A stretch of DNA of 64,000 nt from Bacillus alveayuensis (GCA_030812955.1 JAUSTR010000001.1:496001-560000), one strand, 5' to 3'. Counted from the stretch's first letter, positions 45,287 to 55,554 are shown. Notes: a model not told the origin generated them from the letters alone. Program-made: numbers and translations.

Positions 45287-46447
45287 ATGAAGCGACTACT
45301 GGTGATGATATCAGCCATTTGTATGATGTTTACAGTTGTCATAAACGTACATGCAGAGGAAACAAATGTGCAGCTTGTTAAAGATGTCAAATCCGCTGTT
45401 TTAATGGAAAGAGATACAGGGCAAATTTTGTATGCCCATCATGCAGATGAAAAACTTCCTCCTGCAAGTATGACAAAAATTATGACACTCCTTTTAATTA
45501 TGGAAGCGCTTGATAAAGGAACAATTAAACTTGATGAAAAAGTTCGTGCAAGTGAACATGCAGCCTCTATGGGTGGTTCGCAAATATTTTTAGAAGCAGG
45601 GGAAGAAATGACGGTAGAAGATCTAATAAAAGGAATCGCGATCGCCTCTGGAAACGATGCATCTGTTGCGATGGCTGAACGAATAGCTGGATCAGAAGAA
45701 GGATTTGTCAAGATGATGAATAAAAAAGCAAAAGAGCTTGGCTTGAAAAATACGCATTTTAAAAATCCGACAGGACTTCCTGAAGAAGGTCATTACAGTT
45801 CAGCACGTGACATGGCCATCATGGCGAAAGAGCTTCTTAAATATGAAGATATTACAAAGTATACAGGAAAATATGAAGATTATTTAAGAGAAAATACGGA
45901 TAAAAAATTTTGGCTTGTGAACACAAATCGTCTCGTGAAGTTTTATCCCGGTGTTGATGGAGTGAAAACCGGCTACACGAACGAAGCGAAATACTGTTTA
46001 ACCGCAACAGCAAAAAAGGGAAATATGCGTGTTATTGCAGTCGTGTTTGGAGCTCAAACTCCTAAACACCGCAATAGCCAAGTGACGAAAATGCTTGATT
46101 ACGCCTTTAGTCAATATGAAATACATTCATTATATAAACGAAATGAAAAAGTGGCTCCGGTTGAATTAAGTAAAGGCCGAGATCAAAAAGTTCATTTAAT
46201 TACTTCAAAACCAATTTCCATATTAACGAAAAAAGGGGAAAGCATTGATGATATGAAACAAGAAATCGTTTTTAAAGAACAGGTGATCGCACCAATTAAA
46301 GAAGGTGAAGAGCTCGGAATGCTCGTGTTGAAAAAAGGAGAAAAAGTGATGGATGAGTATCCGCTTGTTGCGGAAAAAGATGTGGAAATGGCGAGCTGGT
46401 GGACACTATTTAAGCGTATACTAGGAGACTTCACGAAAGCTGGGTAA
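45287..46447 (+). CDS. dacF: Sporulation D-alanyl-D-alanine carboxypeptidase DacF
   Basis: A 386-aa secreted class-C low-molecular-mass PBP (peptidase S11). It has an N-terminal signal peptide, SxxK motif SMTK (61-64), SGN (121-123), KTG (GVKTGYT), then the C-terminal PBP5-like beta domain and an amphipathic anchor (ASWWTLFKRILGDF). DacF trims stem peptides and controls spore cortex cross-linking. ATG at 45287 after GGAGGGTGTGGAG. It heads the dacF-spoIIAA-spoIIAB-sigF cluster. Confidence 0.94.
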   Translation: MKRLLVMISAICMMFTVVINVHAEETNVQLVKDVKSAVLMERDTGQILYAHHADEKLPPASMTKIMTLLLIMEALDKGTIKLDEKVRASEHAASMGGSQIFLEAGEEMTVEDLIKGIAIASGNDASVAMAERIAGSEEGFVKMMNKKAKELGLKNTHFKNPTGLPEEGHYSSARDMAIMAKELLKYEDITKYTGKYEDYLRENTDKKFWLVNTNRLVKFYPGVDGVKTGYTNEAKYCLTATAKKGNMRVIAVVFGAQTPKHRNSQVTKMLDYAFSQYEIHSLYKRNEKVAPVELSKGRDQKVHLITSKPISILTKKGESIDDMKQEIVFKEQVIAPIKEGEELGMLVLKKGEKVMDEYPLVAEKDVEMASWWTLFKRILGDFTKAG

Positions 46448-46481
46448 ATTTAGCGAATGAACACTAGTTTTGTCATAAAGC

Positions 46482-46507
46482 AGGAATTCCCCTTCGTCTT
46501 CACGAAA
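46482..46507 (+). promoter_or_regulatory. Sigma-H-like promoter of the spoIIA operon
   Basis: AGGAATT (46482-46488) is a perfect match to the sigma-H -35 AGGAWWT; CGAAAG, 14 bp on, is an approximate RGAAT -10. The spoIIA operon is sigma-H dependent in B. subtilis. Confidence 0.5.
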
Positions 46508-46545
46508 GACTCATTATCCTTACAGTTTTGAAGGAGGAATACAGT

Positions 46546-46899
46546 ATGAGTCTTGTGATAGACATGGAAGTGAAGAAAAAGGTGCTATGTATCCGCTTAG
46601 CAGGTGAACTAGACCATCATACGGCGGAGGAATTACGACAAAAAGTCAATGACATCGTAGAAAAACGCCAAATTGAACATATGGTGTTTAATTTGCAAGA
46701 TTTATCCTTTATGGATAGCTCAGGATTAGGTGTTATTTTAGGCCGATATAAACAAATTAAAAACAGCGGAGGAGAAATGGTTGTTTGCTCAGTATCCCCT
46801 CCGATTAGAAGACTGTTTGATATGTCAGGGCTTTTTAAAATTATTCGCTTGGCAGATTCAGAAGGAAAAGCGCTAGAAACATTGGGGGTGGCATCATGA
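46546..46899 (+). CDS. spoIIAA: Anti-sigma F factor antagonist SpoIIAA
   Basis: A 117-aa STAS-domain protein; phosphorylatable Ser58 sits in FMDSSGLG. Dephosphorylated SpoIIAA displaces SpoIIAB from sigma F in the forespore. ATG at 46546 behind AAGGAGGAATACAGT; its length is that of B. subtilis SpoIIAA. The stop overlaps spoIIAB by four bases (ATGA), keeping the two in balance. Confidence 0.96.
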   Translation: MSLVIDMEVKKKVLCIRLAGELDHHTAEELRQKVNDIVEKRQIEHMVFNLQDLSFMDSSGLGVILGRYKQIKNSGGEMVVCSVSPPIRRLFDMSGLFKIIRLADSEGKALETLGVAS

Positions 46900-47336
46900 A
46901 AAACGTCATGAACCTCCAATTTTCAGCGTTAAGTCAAAATGAATCGTTTGCTCGGGTTACGGTCGCTGCATTCATTGCTCAGTTAGATCCGACAATGGAT
47001 GAATTAACGGAAATAAAAACAGTCGTATCAGAAGCGGTTACGAATGCGATTATACATGGTTATGAGCATAATCCAGATGGTATCGTCTATATATCCTGTA
47101 CGCTAGAAGAACATATTGTTCACATTACGATTCGAGATGAAGGCAAAGGAATTGAAAATATTGAGAAAGCAAGGCAGCCTCTCTTTACAACCAAGCCTGA
47201 ATTAGAGCGTTCAGGAATGGGCTTTACTATTATGGAAAATTTTATGGATGATATACAAGTAGAGTCGACTGTAGGGAAAGGAACAACTGTAAGATTGACA
47301 AAACATTTATCAAAAAGTAAAGCTTTATGTAATTAA
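46896..47336 (+). CDS. spoIIAB: Anti-sigma F factor and SpoIIAA kinase SpoIIAB
   Basis: A 146-aa GHKL ATPase/kinase. N-box [14 protein letters not shown]1 box DEGKGIEN and G2 box [11 protein letters not shown] are visible. It holds sigma F inactive and phosphorylates SpoIIAA on Ser58. ATG at 46896 overlaps spoIIAA; ribosome-binding sequence GGGGGTGG lies in spoIIAA's end. Confidence 0.96.
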   Translation: MKNVMNLQFSALSQNESFARVTVAAFIAQLDPTMDELTEIKTVVSEAVTNAIIHGYEHNPDGIVYISCTLEEHIVHITIRDEGKGIENIEKARQPLFTTKPELERSGMGFTIMENFMDDIQVESTVGKGTTVRLTKHLSKSKALCN

Positions 47337-47347
47337 GGAGACTCGTT

Positions 47348-48106
47348 ATGGATGTGGAGGTCAAAAACGAATTTTCTAATGGACCGTTGAAGGATCATGA
47401 GGTTAAGGAATTAATTGAAAGAAGTCAGCAAGGTGAGCAAGAAGCACGTGATTTGCTTATTCAAAAAAATATGCGTCTTGTTTGGTCTGTTGTACAGCGC
47501 TTTTTAAATCGAGGCTATGAGCCAGAAGATTTATTTCAAATTGGCTGTATCGGACTATTAAAATCTGTTGATAAATTTGATTTATCATTTGATGTCAAAT
47601 TTTCAACATATGCCGTACCAATGATTATCGGCGAAATTCAGCGATTCATTCGTGATGATGGAACCGTAAAGGTCAGCCGTTCATTAAAAGAATTAGGTAA
47701 TAAAATTCGACGTGCTAGAGAAGAATTGTCGAAAACACTTGGAAAGGTGCCTACCGTTCAGGAAATTGCTGACTACTTAGACATTCCACCAGAAGATGTT
47801 GTGCTTGCACAAGAAGCGATTCGTGCACCTTCTTCCATCCATGAGACCGTTTATGAGAACGATGGAGATCCTATTACCCTTTTGGATCAAATTGCTGATC
47901 ATCATGAGCAGCAATGGTTTGATAAAATTGCTTTAAAGGATGCTATAGAGGAATTAGATGAAAGAGAAAAATTAATTGTTTATTTGCGCTATTTTAAGGA
48001 CCAAACGCAATCAGAAGTAGCTGAAAGACTTGGAATTTCACAAGTTCAAGTATCAAGACTAGAAAAAAAAATATTAAAACAAATGAAAGACCGAATGAGC
48101 ACATAA
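47348..48106 (+). CDS. sigF: Forespore RNA polymerase sigma factor, sigma F
   Basis: A 252-aa sigma-70 family protein without region 1. Region 2 includes GYEPEDLFQIGCIGLLKSVDKFD; region 3 and region 4 helix-turn-helix TQSEVAERLGISQVQVSRLEKKIL follow. First compartment-specific sigma factor of the forespore, held by SpoIIAB. ATG follows AAGGAGACTCGTT. Confidence 0.97.
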   Translation: MDVEVKNEFSNGPLKDHEVKELIERSQQGEQEARDLLIQKNMRLVWSVVQRFLNRGYEPEDLFQIGCIGLLKSVDKFDLSFDVKFSTYAVPMIIGEIQRFIRDDGTVKVSRSLKELGNKIRRAREELSKTLGKVPTVQEIADYLDIPPEDVVLAQEAIRAPSSIHETVYENDGDPITLLDQIADHHEQQWFDKIALKDAIEELDEREKLIVYLRYFKDQTQSEVAERLGISQVQVSRLEKKILKQMKDRMST

Positions 48107-48128
48107 TGCTTTTTCGGTTTTTTCTTTT
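48088..48128 (+). terminator. Terminator of the spoIIA operon
   Basis: ACCGAATGAGCA and TGCTTTTTCGGT pair imperfectly and run into TTTTTTCTTTTT; the left arm lies in the last codons of sigF. Confidence 0.65.
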
Positions 48129-48155
48129 TAGTAATAAATGGATTAATGGGCTGCT

Positions 48156-48185
48156 GCATGTTGCCTAATCATCTAATCCATACTA
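48156..48185 (+). promoter_or_regulatory. Sigma-G promoter of the spoVA operon
   Basis: GCATG (48156-48160), 18-bp spacer, CATACTA (48179-48185). Both hexamer-like elements match the sigma-G pattern (GHATR, CATNHTA), and spoVA is a sigma-G operon in B. subtilis. Confidence 0.65.
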
Positions 48186-48224
48186 CATATTACAAAAGAA
48201 TTTTTAGGTAGGATGTGAGGTGTA

Positions 48225-48845
48225 ATGAACGTTACGGTCTATTTACGCCTAAGGCATCGGATTCAAGTAAAGCCAAATGAAAAAATTACGATCAATAAAT
48301 TAGCTACCGTCATTGGGGATCCACAGTTAAAAGAGCAAATTGAAAACCTTGAGATTCACCAAGTTCAAAAGCATGATAAATCAATTATTGTCATTGATGC
48401 CATTCAAATCATTCAAAAAATATATACATTGAATGACGAAATCGAAATTCAAACATTAGGTCCGACTCAAACGGTTGTAGAAGTCGTGTATAAGAAAAAA
48501 GACGTTTCAAAAGTTTTATTAGTTCTCGTTTGGCTTTTACTTTTCGTTGGTTCAGGTATGGCCATTATGAATTTCCATGAAGATGTAAGTATGCAGAAAG
48601 TTCATATTCGTTTATACAAAATCATAACGGGGGAAGTAAACAAAAAACCACTTCTCTTTCAAATTCCATATTCAATTGGACTCGGACTAGGAATGATTTT
48701 ATTTTTTAATCATGCTTTTCGTAAACGCATTAATGAGGAGCCAAGTCCGCTTGAAATCGAAGTTTTTAATTACCAAATGGATCTCGACAAATATGTTTCG
48801 ATGAATGAAAACAAGGAAAGTATGGAAAAAATCGATGAACATTAA
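48225..48845 (+). CDS. spoVAA: Stage V sporulation protein AA
   Basis: A 206-aa protein with an N-terminal soluble domain (about residues 1-95, VYLRLRHRIQVKPNEKITI) and two membrane segments (VLLVLVWLLLFVGSGMAIM; IPYSIGLGLGMILFF). SpoVA proteins form the spore inner-membrane channel that moves Ca-dipicolinic acid during sporulation and germination. ATG follows AGGATGTGAGGTGTA. It opens a seven-gene spoVA operon; the stop overlaps spoVAB. Confidence 0.93.
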   Translation: MNVTVYLRLRHRIQVKPNEKITINKLATVIGDPQLKEQIENLEIHQVQKHDKSIIVIDAIQIIQKIYTLNDEIEIQTLGPTQTVVEVVYKKKDVSKVLLVLVWLLLFVGSGMAIMNFHEDVSMQKVHIRLYKIITGEVNKKPLLFQIPYSIGLGLGMILFFNHAFRKRINEEPSPLEIEVFNYQMDLDKYVSMNENKESMEKIDEH

Positions 48846-49257
48846 CATTTTGTTTATTATGTTCATCGGCTTTTCAGGTGGATTGGCTGTCGGTGCGGGA
48901 TTTGTTGCTTTTTTAACCATACTTGGAATTATTCCACGGCTGATGCAGTTAACGAAAACTCTGTCATTCATACGGTTTTATGAGTGTGGAGTACTATTAG
49001 GTGCATTAGTCGGCTGCTGGTTCAGTTTAAGTGATGTTCATTTTTCCATGTCCGCTTTTTGGCTCATGCCAATGGGTTTATTAGATGGCATATTTATTGG
49101 GATGCTTGCAGCTGCGTTAACCGAAGTACTAAATGTCATTCCGATTTTAGCTAAAAGGGTTGGAATGGAAAGAAATATTATCATCCTTTTAATGGCCATT
49201 GTGTTTGGAAAAATTGTTGGCTCTTTATTTCATTGGCTTTATTTTATCGATCATTAA
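48835..49257 (+). CDS. spoVAB: Stage V sporulation protein AB
   Basis: A 140-aa protein with about four transmembrane segments (ILFIMFIGFSGGLAVGAGFVAFL; GLLDGIFIGMLAAALTEVLNV). ATG at 48835 overlaps the spoVAA end by 11 bp and gives the family N-terminus; the frame is open further upstream but that lies inside spoVAA. Part of the DPA channel. Confidence 0.92.
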   Translation: MNINILFIMFIGFSGGLAVGAGFVAFLTILGIIPRLMQLTKTLSFIRFYECGVLLGALVGCWFSLSDVHFSMSAFWLMPMGLLDGIFIGMLAAALTEVLNVIPILAKRVGMERNIIILLMAIVFGKIVGSLFHWLYFIDH

Positions 49258-49273
49258 AAAGGAGTGGAAATAT

Positions 49274-49717
49274 ATGAAATTAAAAGATGATTACGCCAAT
49301 CAAATTAAAAAGTTCCACCCAAAAACAAATTATATGAAAAATTGTTTGAAGGCCTTTTTGATAGGCGGATCGATCTGTTTATTTGGTCAAATGATCGAAA
49401 ATATTTATATTCAAGTGTTTTCGTTAGAAAAAGAAGTAGCAGGCAGTGTCATGATGGCGACGTTAATATTATTTTCATCTATTTTAACGGGGATTGGGGT
49501 TTACGATAAAATTGGCCAATTTGCTGGGGCAGGATCTATTTTAACGGTTGCAGGCTTTGCTAATTCGATGACAAGTGCAGCTCTTGAGCATAAAAGCGAA
49601 GGATTTGTACTTGGTGTGGCCGCAAATATGTTTAAAATAGCGGGAAGTTCGATCGTTTTTGGCATTGTTTTTGCTTACGTAGTCGGCTTTATTCGTTTTG
49701 TTTTCACCATACCATGA
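49274..49717 (+). CDS. spoVAC: Stage V sporulation protein AC
   Basis: A 147-aa protein with about four transmembrane segments, including FLIGGSICLFGQMIE and VMMATLILFSSILTGIGVYD. SpoVAC is a mechanosensitive-channel-like component that releases Ca-DPA. Start ATG 49274 behind GGAGTGGAAATAT; the longer frame from 49199 lies within spoVAB. Its C-terminus overlaps the first possible spoVAD start codon. Confidence 0.93.
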   Translation: MKLKDDYANQIKKFHPKTNYMKNCLKAFLIGGSICLFGQMIENIYIQVFSLEKEVAGSVMMATLILFSSILTGIGVYDKIGQFAGAGSILTVAGFANSMTSAALEHKSEGFVLGVAANMFKIAGSSIVFGIVFAYVVGFIRFVFTIP

Positions 49718-49734
49718 TCACCCGAAAGGATGTG

Positions 49735-50763
49735 ATGGAATTGGGGTTATTCGGAAAACAAACATGGATCTTTCATAATCGCTTGTATGTAAATGGAAGT
49801 GGAACAGCTGTTGGACCGAAAGAAGCGGAAGGACCATTAGGGGACAAATTTGATGTTCGTCATGATGATCTTTATTGCGGAGAAGAAAATTGGGAGCTTG
49901 CGGAAAGGCGATTAATGGTACAAGCCATTGACTATTGTTTAAAAAAAGCGAATACCGATGCGAAAGAAGTTGATTTTTTTATTGCAGGTGATTTGTTAAA
50001 CCAAAATGTTACGAGCAACTACGTTGCAAGACATTTAAATATCCCGACATTATGTATGTTTGGGGCATGCTCCACTTCGATGGCAACGATCGCGATCTCC
50101 TCACTTTTAGTTGATTCTGGATTTGCTAGAAAGGTTCTCGCTGCAACGAGCAGTCATTTTGCCACTGCTGAACGACAATTTCGTGATCCATTACAATTTG
50201 GAAAACAAAAGCCGAACACTGCAACTACGACGGTAACGGGGGCTGGAGCTGTTCTCATTGGCAAAGAATATGGAGATATTGCGATCACATCTGCTACGAT
50301 CGGCCGAGTTGTAGACTTTGGAATTAAAAATGCGTTCGATATGGGTTCAGCAATGGCTCCAGCTGCTGCAGACACGATTAAGCGTCATTTATACGATTTA
50401 AAGCGTTCTCCTTCTGACTATGACTTAATTGTAACTGGTGATTTATCAAAAATCGGAAGTCCCATCTTAAAACAATTGCTAAAGGAAGAAAATATACTCA
50501 TTGATGATCAACACGATGATTGCGGGTTAATGATTTTTCATGACGATCAGCAAGTATTTGCTGGCGGGAGCGGCTGTGGCTGCTCTGCTGTTGTCACATA
50601 CAGCCATATTTTTGATTTATTAAAACGAGGTGAATTAAAGCGTGTTTTGGTCGTAGCAACTGGTGCTCTGCTAAGTCCTATCATGATGCAACAAAATGAA
50701 TCGATTCCGACGATCGCTCATGGAGTTGTTTTTGAACGAACGTCTAGGAGTGTGAAAAGCTAA
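49735..50763 (+). CDS. spoVAD: Stage V sporulation protein AD (DPA-binding)
   Basis: A 342-aa soluble protein with a thiolase-like fold (FGACSTSMATIAISS; GSGCGCSAVVTY; VVATGALLSPIMMQQ). SpoVAD binds Ca-DPA at the spore inner membrane. The start is uncertain: ATG 49735 (four bases after AAAGGA) is used; TTG 49741 (ten bases after) matches the B. subtilis N-terminus best, while ATG 49714 precedes the site. The last base overlaps the spoVAEB start (TAATG). Confidence 0.92.
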   Translation: MELGLFGKQTWIFHNRLYVNGSGTAVGPKEAEGPLGDKFDVRHDDLYCGEENWELAERRLMVQAIDYCLKKANTDAKEVDFFIAGDLLNQNVTSNYVARHLNIPTLCMFGACSTSMATIAISSLLVDSGFARKVLAATSSHFATAERQFRDPLQFGKQKPNTATTTVTGAGAVLIGKEYGDIAITSATIGRVVDFGIKNAFDMGSAMAPAAADTIKRHLYDLKRSPSDYDLIVTGDLSKIGSPILKQLLKEENILIDDQHDDCGLMIFHDDQQVFAGGSGCGCSAVVTYSHIFDLLKRGELKRVLVVATGALLSPIMMQQNESIPTIAHGVVFERTSRSVKS

Positions 50764-51095
50764 TGGAATATGTTATTGCTTTTATTTCCGGTGGACTCAT
50801 ATGTCTAGTTGGTCAAATATTTATTGATATCTTTAAACAAACTCCCGTTCATGTCACGAGTTTGTTTGTCGTTATCGGGGTCATTCTTGAAGGACTTGGA
50901 GTTTATGAACATTTTATTCATTGGGCTGGAGCTGGTGCAACAGTTCCTATTACAGGCTTTGGGTATTCGTTATTCTATGGAGTCATACAAGAAGCAAATG
51001 GGGTCAGCGGAATAGGAATTGGTGCATTTGATTGGCTCCTACAAACGATCCTTTTCGCTTTTATGACAGCTGTTATTTTTAAACCGAAAGGATAG
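50763..51095 (+). CDS. spoVAEB: Stage V sporulation protein AE, SpoVAEb
   Basis: A 110-aa membrane protein homologous to SpoVAC ([48 protein letters not shown]). Predicted component of the Ca-DPA channel together with SpoVAC. ATG overlaps the spoVAD stop by one base. Confidence 0.92.
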   Translation: MEYVIAFISGGLICLVGQIFIDIFKQTPVHVTSLFVVIGVILEGLGVYEHFIHWAGAGATVPITGFGYSLFYGVIQEANGVSGIGIGAFDWLLQTILFAFMTAVIFKPKG

Positions 51096-51102
51096 AATCG
51101 TC

Positions 51103-51678
51103 ATGCAAGGAAGAAGAAAGGTTATTATGGTAACAGATGGAGATGAGTATGCCTTAAAAGTGATCGAATATGTTGCCAAAAAAATTGGTGGAAGATGTAT
51201 CTCAAGATCGCAAGGGAATCCGACAACTCTAAGTGGTGAAGAGATGGTGAAGTATATTTTAAGCACCCCCTATGATCCTGTATTTGTATTATTTGATGAT
51301 TGTGGTTTTCAAGGGGAAGGAATGGGAGAACAAGCTTTAAAATATGTTGCCAGCCATCCTCAAATAAAAGTGATAGGAGTGATTGCTGTTGCATCAAAAT
51401 CAAAGCATAAAGAGTGGTCAAAGATTGATATTAGCATTGATCGAGATGGGAAACTGACAAACTTCGGAGTTGATAAAGATGGTATTCCTGACATTGAGGG
51501 AGGAAGAATAAATGGGGATACAGTATATTGTTTGGATCAATTATCTGTTCCCATTGTTGTGGGCATTGGTGATATTGGAAAAATGAATCGAAGAGATTGT
51601 ATAGAAAAAGGTGCTCCGATAACGATGAAAGCTGTTGAGATCATTTTAGAAAGGAGTGGATACGATGGGAGACAATAA
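51103..51678 (+). CDS. spoVAEA: Stage V sporulation protein AE, SpoVAEa
   Basis: A 191-aa soluble protein with an alternating alpha/beta pattern ([39 protein letters not shown]). It may sit on the outer face of the spore inner membrane. It overlaps spoVAF by 14 bp. The ATG follows AAAGGATAGAATCGTC, seven bp after spoVAEB. Confidence 0.9.
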   Translation: MQGRRKVIMVTDGDEYALKVIEYVAKKIGGRCISRSQGNPTTLSGEEMVKYILSTPYDPVFVLFDDCGFQGEGMGEQALKYVASHPQIKVIGVIAVASKSKHKEWSKIDISIDRDGKLTNFGVDKDGIPDIEGGRINGDTVYCLDQLSVPIVVGIGDIGKMNRRDCIEKGAPITMKAVEIILERSGYDGRQ

Positions 51679-53131
51679 AACACCGATATCTCCGAACCTT
51701 CCGGAAAATGAAAGCTTTTTTAAAAAGCATATTGGTTTAGGAGAAAGCTTCGACTTAGGGGTAAGAAAATTTAAGATCATTCAAAAGCAGCTTCATTTAT
51801 ATTATGTCAATGGTTTATGCGATACTCAATATATTATCGATCTTTTAAGACAATTAACGGAAATAAATGATCATGAAAAAGAGAGCTCAAAAGTAAAAGA
51901 AATTATCGAAAACAGGCTCATACATCAGCAAGTAAGTGAAATTAAAACATTAGATGAAGCCGTAGACCAATTGTTGTCAGGGCTAATCGTCATAATCATA
52001 GAAGGGTATGACTTTGGTTTTGTTGTGGATGTGAGAAGCTATCCTGGCAGACAACCGGAAGAGCCAGACACAGAAAAAGTAGTGCGTGGTGCACGGGATG
52101 GATTTGTGGAAAATATTATTGTCAATACAGCACTTATTAGAAGAAGAATTCGTGATGAAAGATTGCGGTTTGAAATTTTAAAAGTAGGGGAAAGGTCAAA
52201 AACAGATATTTGTCTTGCCTATGTTGAGGATGTGGCCGACCCAGGTTTAATCAAAGTCATAAAAAAAGAACTTAACACGATAAAAATTGATGGATTAACA
52301 ATGGCTGATAAATCAGTTGAAGAATTTCTTGTCAAACAAGGCTATAATCCATTTCCGCTTGTTCGCTATACGGAGCGAGCTGATGTAGCAGCTAACCATT
52401 TGCTTGAGGGACATGTTATTATTATGGTCGACACGTCTCCAAGTGTCATTATTACTCCTACGACCTTTTTCCATCATGTACAGCATGCCGAAGAATATCG
52501 TCAAGCACCTGCTGTAGGAACATTTCTCCGCTGGGTGCGCTTTTTAGGGATCGTCGCATCGATATTTTTGCTGCCTTTATGGCTGCTATTTGTTCTTGAA
52601 CCTTCTTTGCTGCCAAAAAACTTAGCTTACATAGGGCCGAACGAACAAAAAAACATCCCTGTTGTGATCCAACTATTTTTAGCAGATTTAGGGGTTGAAT
52701 TTATGAGAATGGCTGCCATTCATACCCCGACAGCTTTATCTGTCGCGATGGGATTAATTGCGGCTGTATTAATTGGCGAAATTGCGATTGAAGTTGGTTT
52801 ATTCGTTCCAGAGGTCATATTATATGTTTCTATTGCTGCGATCGGTACGTTTACAACACCAAGCTACGAATTAAGTGTTGCCAATAAAATGGTCAGACTG
52901 TTTTTATTAATACTCGTTTCGATCTTCCATATACCAGGTTTTGTTATAGGCAGTACTTTATACGTTCTATTGTTGGCAAGTGTTCGTTCCTTAAATACAC
53001 CTTATTTATGGCCTTTTATTCCATTTAATGCGAAAGCGCTTTGGCAAGTTCTTGTGAGAACATCAGTACCGGGAGCTAAGCTACGTCCTAGCATCGTTCA
53101 TCCCCAAAACGTTAAAAAGCAGCCGTCTTAG
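51665..53131 (+). CDS. spoVAF: Stage V sporulation protein AF (GerA-family)
   Basis: A 488-aa GerA-type protein: large N-terminal soluble domain (1-270) and a C-terminal half with about five membrane segments ([39 protein letters not shown]). SpoVAF resembles germinant-receptor A subunits and helps commit spores to germination with a FigP-type partner, which is not encoded beside it here. ATG at 51665 follows AAGGAGTGG. Last gene of the operon. Confidence 0.93.
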   Translation: MGDNKTPISPNLPENESFFKKHIGLGESFDLGVRKFKIIQKQLHLYYVNGLCDTQYIIDLLRQLTEINDHEKESSKVKEIIENRLIHQQVSEIKTLDEAVDQLLSGLIVIIIEGYDFGFVVDVRSYPGRQPEEPDTEKVVRGARDGFVENIIVNTALIRRRIRDERLRFEILKVGERSKTDICLAYVEDVADPGLIKVIKKELNTIKIDGLTMADKSVEEFLVKQGYNPFPLVRYTERADVAANHLLEGHVIIMVDTSPSVIITPTTFFHHVQHAEEYRQAPAVGTFLRWVRFLGIVASIFLLPLWLLFVLEPSLLPKNLAYIGPNEQKNIPVVIQLFLADLGVEFMRMAAIHTPTALSVAMGLIAAVLIGEIAIEVGLFVPEVILYVSIAAIGTFTTPSYELSVANKMVRLFLLILVSIFHIPGFVIGSTLYVLLLASVRSLNTPYLWPFIPFNAKALWQVLVRTSVPGAKLRPSIVHPQNVKKQPS

Positions 53132-53269
53132 CATGCCATCCCCCGTTTGCCCATTTCTTTACAATCAAAATAGGTCATTGAAACGCTCCCCATTTTATGA
53201 TAATGTAATTTTAACTATTTAAAGGATGAAGGAATGGGTAATGTTTTGAATAAACAAGGGGGCAGCAAA

Positions 53270-54598
53270 ATGTATTTACATGGTACGAGTAGAGTGAATG
53301 AAAAAGGGCATTTAGAAATCGGCGGAGTCGATACGGTCGATTTAGTGGAACAATATGGAACCCCTTTATATGTATATGATGTCGCCTTAATTCGTAAGAG
53401 AGCTAGAGAGTTTAAAAATACTTTTGAAGAATTAGGAATTAAAGCTCAAGTAGCGTATGCAAGCAAAGCGTTCTCCTCTATTGCGATCGTACAGTTGGCA
53501 CATGAGGAAGGCTTGTCTCTTGATGTCGTTTCAGGAGGGGAGCTTTATACAGCATTAAAGGCTGGATTTCCACCTAATAAGATTCATTTTCATGGAAATA
53601 ATAAAAGTGTAGAAGAAATAACGATGGCCTTGGAAGCGAAAATTGGCTGCATAGTTGTTGACAATTTTCATGAAATCGATTTATTAAAAGAGTTAACGAA
53701 ACAATTGTCTCAAAAAGTAGATATTTTGTTGCGTGTGACACCAGGAGTCGAAGCGCATACACATGATTATATTACAACAGGACAAGAGGATTCGAAATTC
53801 GGTTTTGATCTTCACAATGGTCAAATCGAAAATGCGATTGAGCTCGTTTTGCATGATCCACACATCCATTTATTGGGTATTCATTGCCATATCGGATCGC
53901 AAATTTTCGAAACGAAAGGATTTGTGCTTGCTACAGAAAAAATATTCCGAAAAATAGCGGAATGGAAAGAGCGTTATTCGTTTACTCCTAACGTATTAAA
54001 TTTAGGCGGGGGCTTTGGAATCCGCTATACGAAAGATGATGATCCACTCCCGATGAAAGTATATGTTGAAAAAATGGTGGAAGTGGTCAAAGAACATTCT
54101 CAACAGCTAAATATTGACTTGCCAGAAATATGGATTGAACCAGGTCGTTCATTAGTTGGAGATGCTGGTACGACATTATATACAATCGGCTCGCAAAAAA
54201 ATGTACCGGACATACGGAAATATTTAGCCATTGATGGCGGGATGAGCGACAATATTCGTCCGGCCCTTTATCAAGCGAAATATGAGGCCGTATTAGCAAA
54301 CCGTTTGAATGATAAACCGAATGAAACCGTATCGATAGCGGGAAAATGCTGTGAAAGTGGCGATATGCTTATTTGGGATTTGCCACTTCCGGAAGCGAAA
54401 ACCGGTGATATTTTAGCTGTTTTCTGTACAGGGGCATACGGTTATTCGATGGCTAATAATTACAATCGTATTTGTCGTCCGGCAGTTGTTTTTGTTGAAA
54501 ATGGAGAAGCTAAGCTTGTTATTCGCAGAGAAAGCTATGAAGACCTCGTTCACTTGGATTTGCCACTCCATACAGAAATGCTTGCAAGTGCAAAGTAA
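53270..54598 (+). CDS. lysA: Diaminopimelate decarboxylase
   Basis: A 442-aa PLP enzyme (fold III) making lysine from meso-diaminopimelate. PLP Lys66 lies in VAYASKAFSS; HCHIGSQI, LNLGGGFGIRY, EPGRSLVGDAG and KCCESGDML complete the active site. The start ATG at 53270 has AAGGGGG seven bases upstream. It follows spoVAF as in B. subtilis but appears to have its own promoter (TTGAAA...TATGATAAT near 53178-53203). No lysine riboswitch is seen. Confidence 0.95.
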   Translation: MYLHGTSRVNEKGHLEIGGVDTVDLVEQYGTPLYVYDVALIRKRAREFKNTFEELGIKAQVAYASKAFSSIAIVQLAHEEGLSLDVVSGGELYTALKAGFPPNKIHFHGNNKSVEEITMALEAKIGCIVVDNFHEIDLLKELTKQLSQKVDILLRVTPGVEAHTHDYITTGQEDSKFGFDLHNGQIENAIELVLHDPHIHLLGIHCHIGSQIFETKGFVLATEKIFRKIAEWKERYSFTPNVLNLGGGFGIRYTKDDDPLPMKVYVEKMVEVVKEHSQQLNIDLPEIWIEPGRSLVGDAGTTLYTIGSQKNVPDIRKYLAIDGGMSDNIRPALYQAKYEAVLANRLNDKPNETVSIAGKCCESGDMLIWDLPLPEAKTGDILAVFCTGAYGYSMANNYNRICRPAVVFVENGEAKLVIRRESYEDLVHLDLPLHTEMLASAK

Positions 54599-54629
54599 TT
54601 TATAAATCATCGTATTTTTTTCAAATTAT

Positions 54630-54666
54630 AAAGGGCGAGAATCGTTGTAGATTTCTCGCCTTTTTC
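54630..54666 (+). terminator. Terminator of lysA
   Basis: GGCGAGAA / TTCTCGCC stem with flanking A/T pairing and TTTTT. Confidence 0.85.
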
Positions 54667-54684
54667 GCTTATATTATTCTTATA

Positions 54685-55554
54685 TTATTTTTGAAAAATA
54701 GATACGATTGCCTCCCATAGCGATTTGAAGAAGTCTTGTAATTGTTGAAGGAAATTTTGGCCTTCCTCTGATTGTAAAAACTTTGATATTTTGTCCTTTG
54801 CTTTCGATAATTGATCTCCTACTTGATTCCAATCAATATTTAAATCCATTAAATCATTGAACAATACAATTAAATTGTTGATATCATCATCAGATAATGT
54901 AATATTTAAGTCTTTTGCTGCTTGTTGAATCATTTCTTTTAATTCTTGGTCATTTTGAGGGAATCCGTTTTCCGCTATTTGCTCTTTCACTTTTGCCATC
55001 AAAGCAGATGCATTTTCAGGCCCGATTTTATCTCCTAACTTTGCTGTTTCCACAAGTTCTTTATTCGCCATTTGCTTGACTTCTTCTGGAATCGTCTCAT
55101 CTGTCGAAATTTCATATGCTTTCATTAATCCTGTGAGAGCAGCCGTACCTGAAACATCAAAGGGAGCGGTTACGTATATACTTGCATCTTTGACACCTGC
55201 TGTCATTAAAGCGTTTAAATACATTTCATCAGTTACCCAATTAATATGATTCGTTTTTACTTCCAATCCAGAGCCTTTTTCTTCAATGGTAATTTTCGAT
55301 GAGGAAATCGCTCTTGTACCAATTTGCGCTTTGGAAATATACTTTCCTAAATATTGATGCTCCTCTTCATTTGTTACCGTTACAATTTGCGCCTTTTCTG
55401 GTGCATTCATTTCCTTTAGCAAGTCATGTTTTTGTTGTTCCGTTAAGTCATTTCCTAATGTAATCATCACGTCGCCAACCGCTGTATCTGCTAAACTTGT
55501 CGTTGGAAATAAAAACAAACAAATCGAAAGTAGGGATAATATCAACTTTTTCAT
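54685..55554 (-). CDS. ypuA: Secreted YpuA family protein (DUF1002)
   Basis: A 289-aa exported protein: signal peptide (MKKLILSLLSICLFLFPTTSLA) then a DUF1002 domain (VMITLGNDLTEQQKHDLLKEM; GTAALTGLMKAYE). The C-terminal third is helical (LSKAKDKISKFLQSEEGQNF). Function unknown; in B. subtilis it belongs to the cell-envelope stress regulon. ATG at 55554 after TAGGAGGAAAAAGT on the minus strand. It is divergent from ppiB. Confidence 0.85.
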   Translation of the reverse strand: MKKLILSLLSICLFLFPTTSLADTAVGDVMITLGNDLTEQQKHDLLKEMNAPEKAQIVTVTNEEEHQYLGKYISKAQIGTRAISSSKITIEEKGSGLEVKTNHINWVTDEMYLNALMTAGVKDASIYVTAPFDVSGTAALTGLMKAYEISTDETIPEEVKQMANKELVETAKLGDKIGPENASALMAKVKEQIAENGFPQNDQELKEMIQQAAKDLNITLSDDDINNLIVLFNDLMDLNIDWNQVGDQLSKAKDKISKFLQSEEGQNFLQQLQDFFKSLWEAIVSIFQK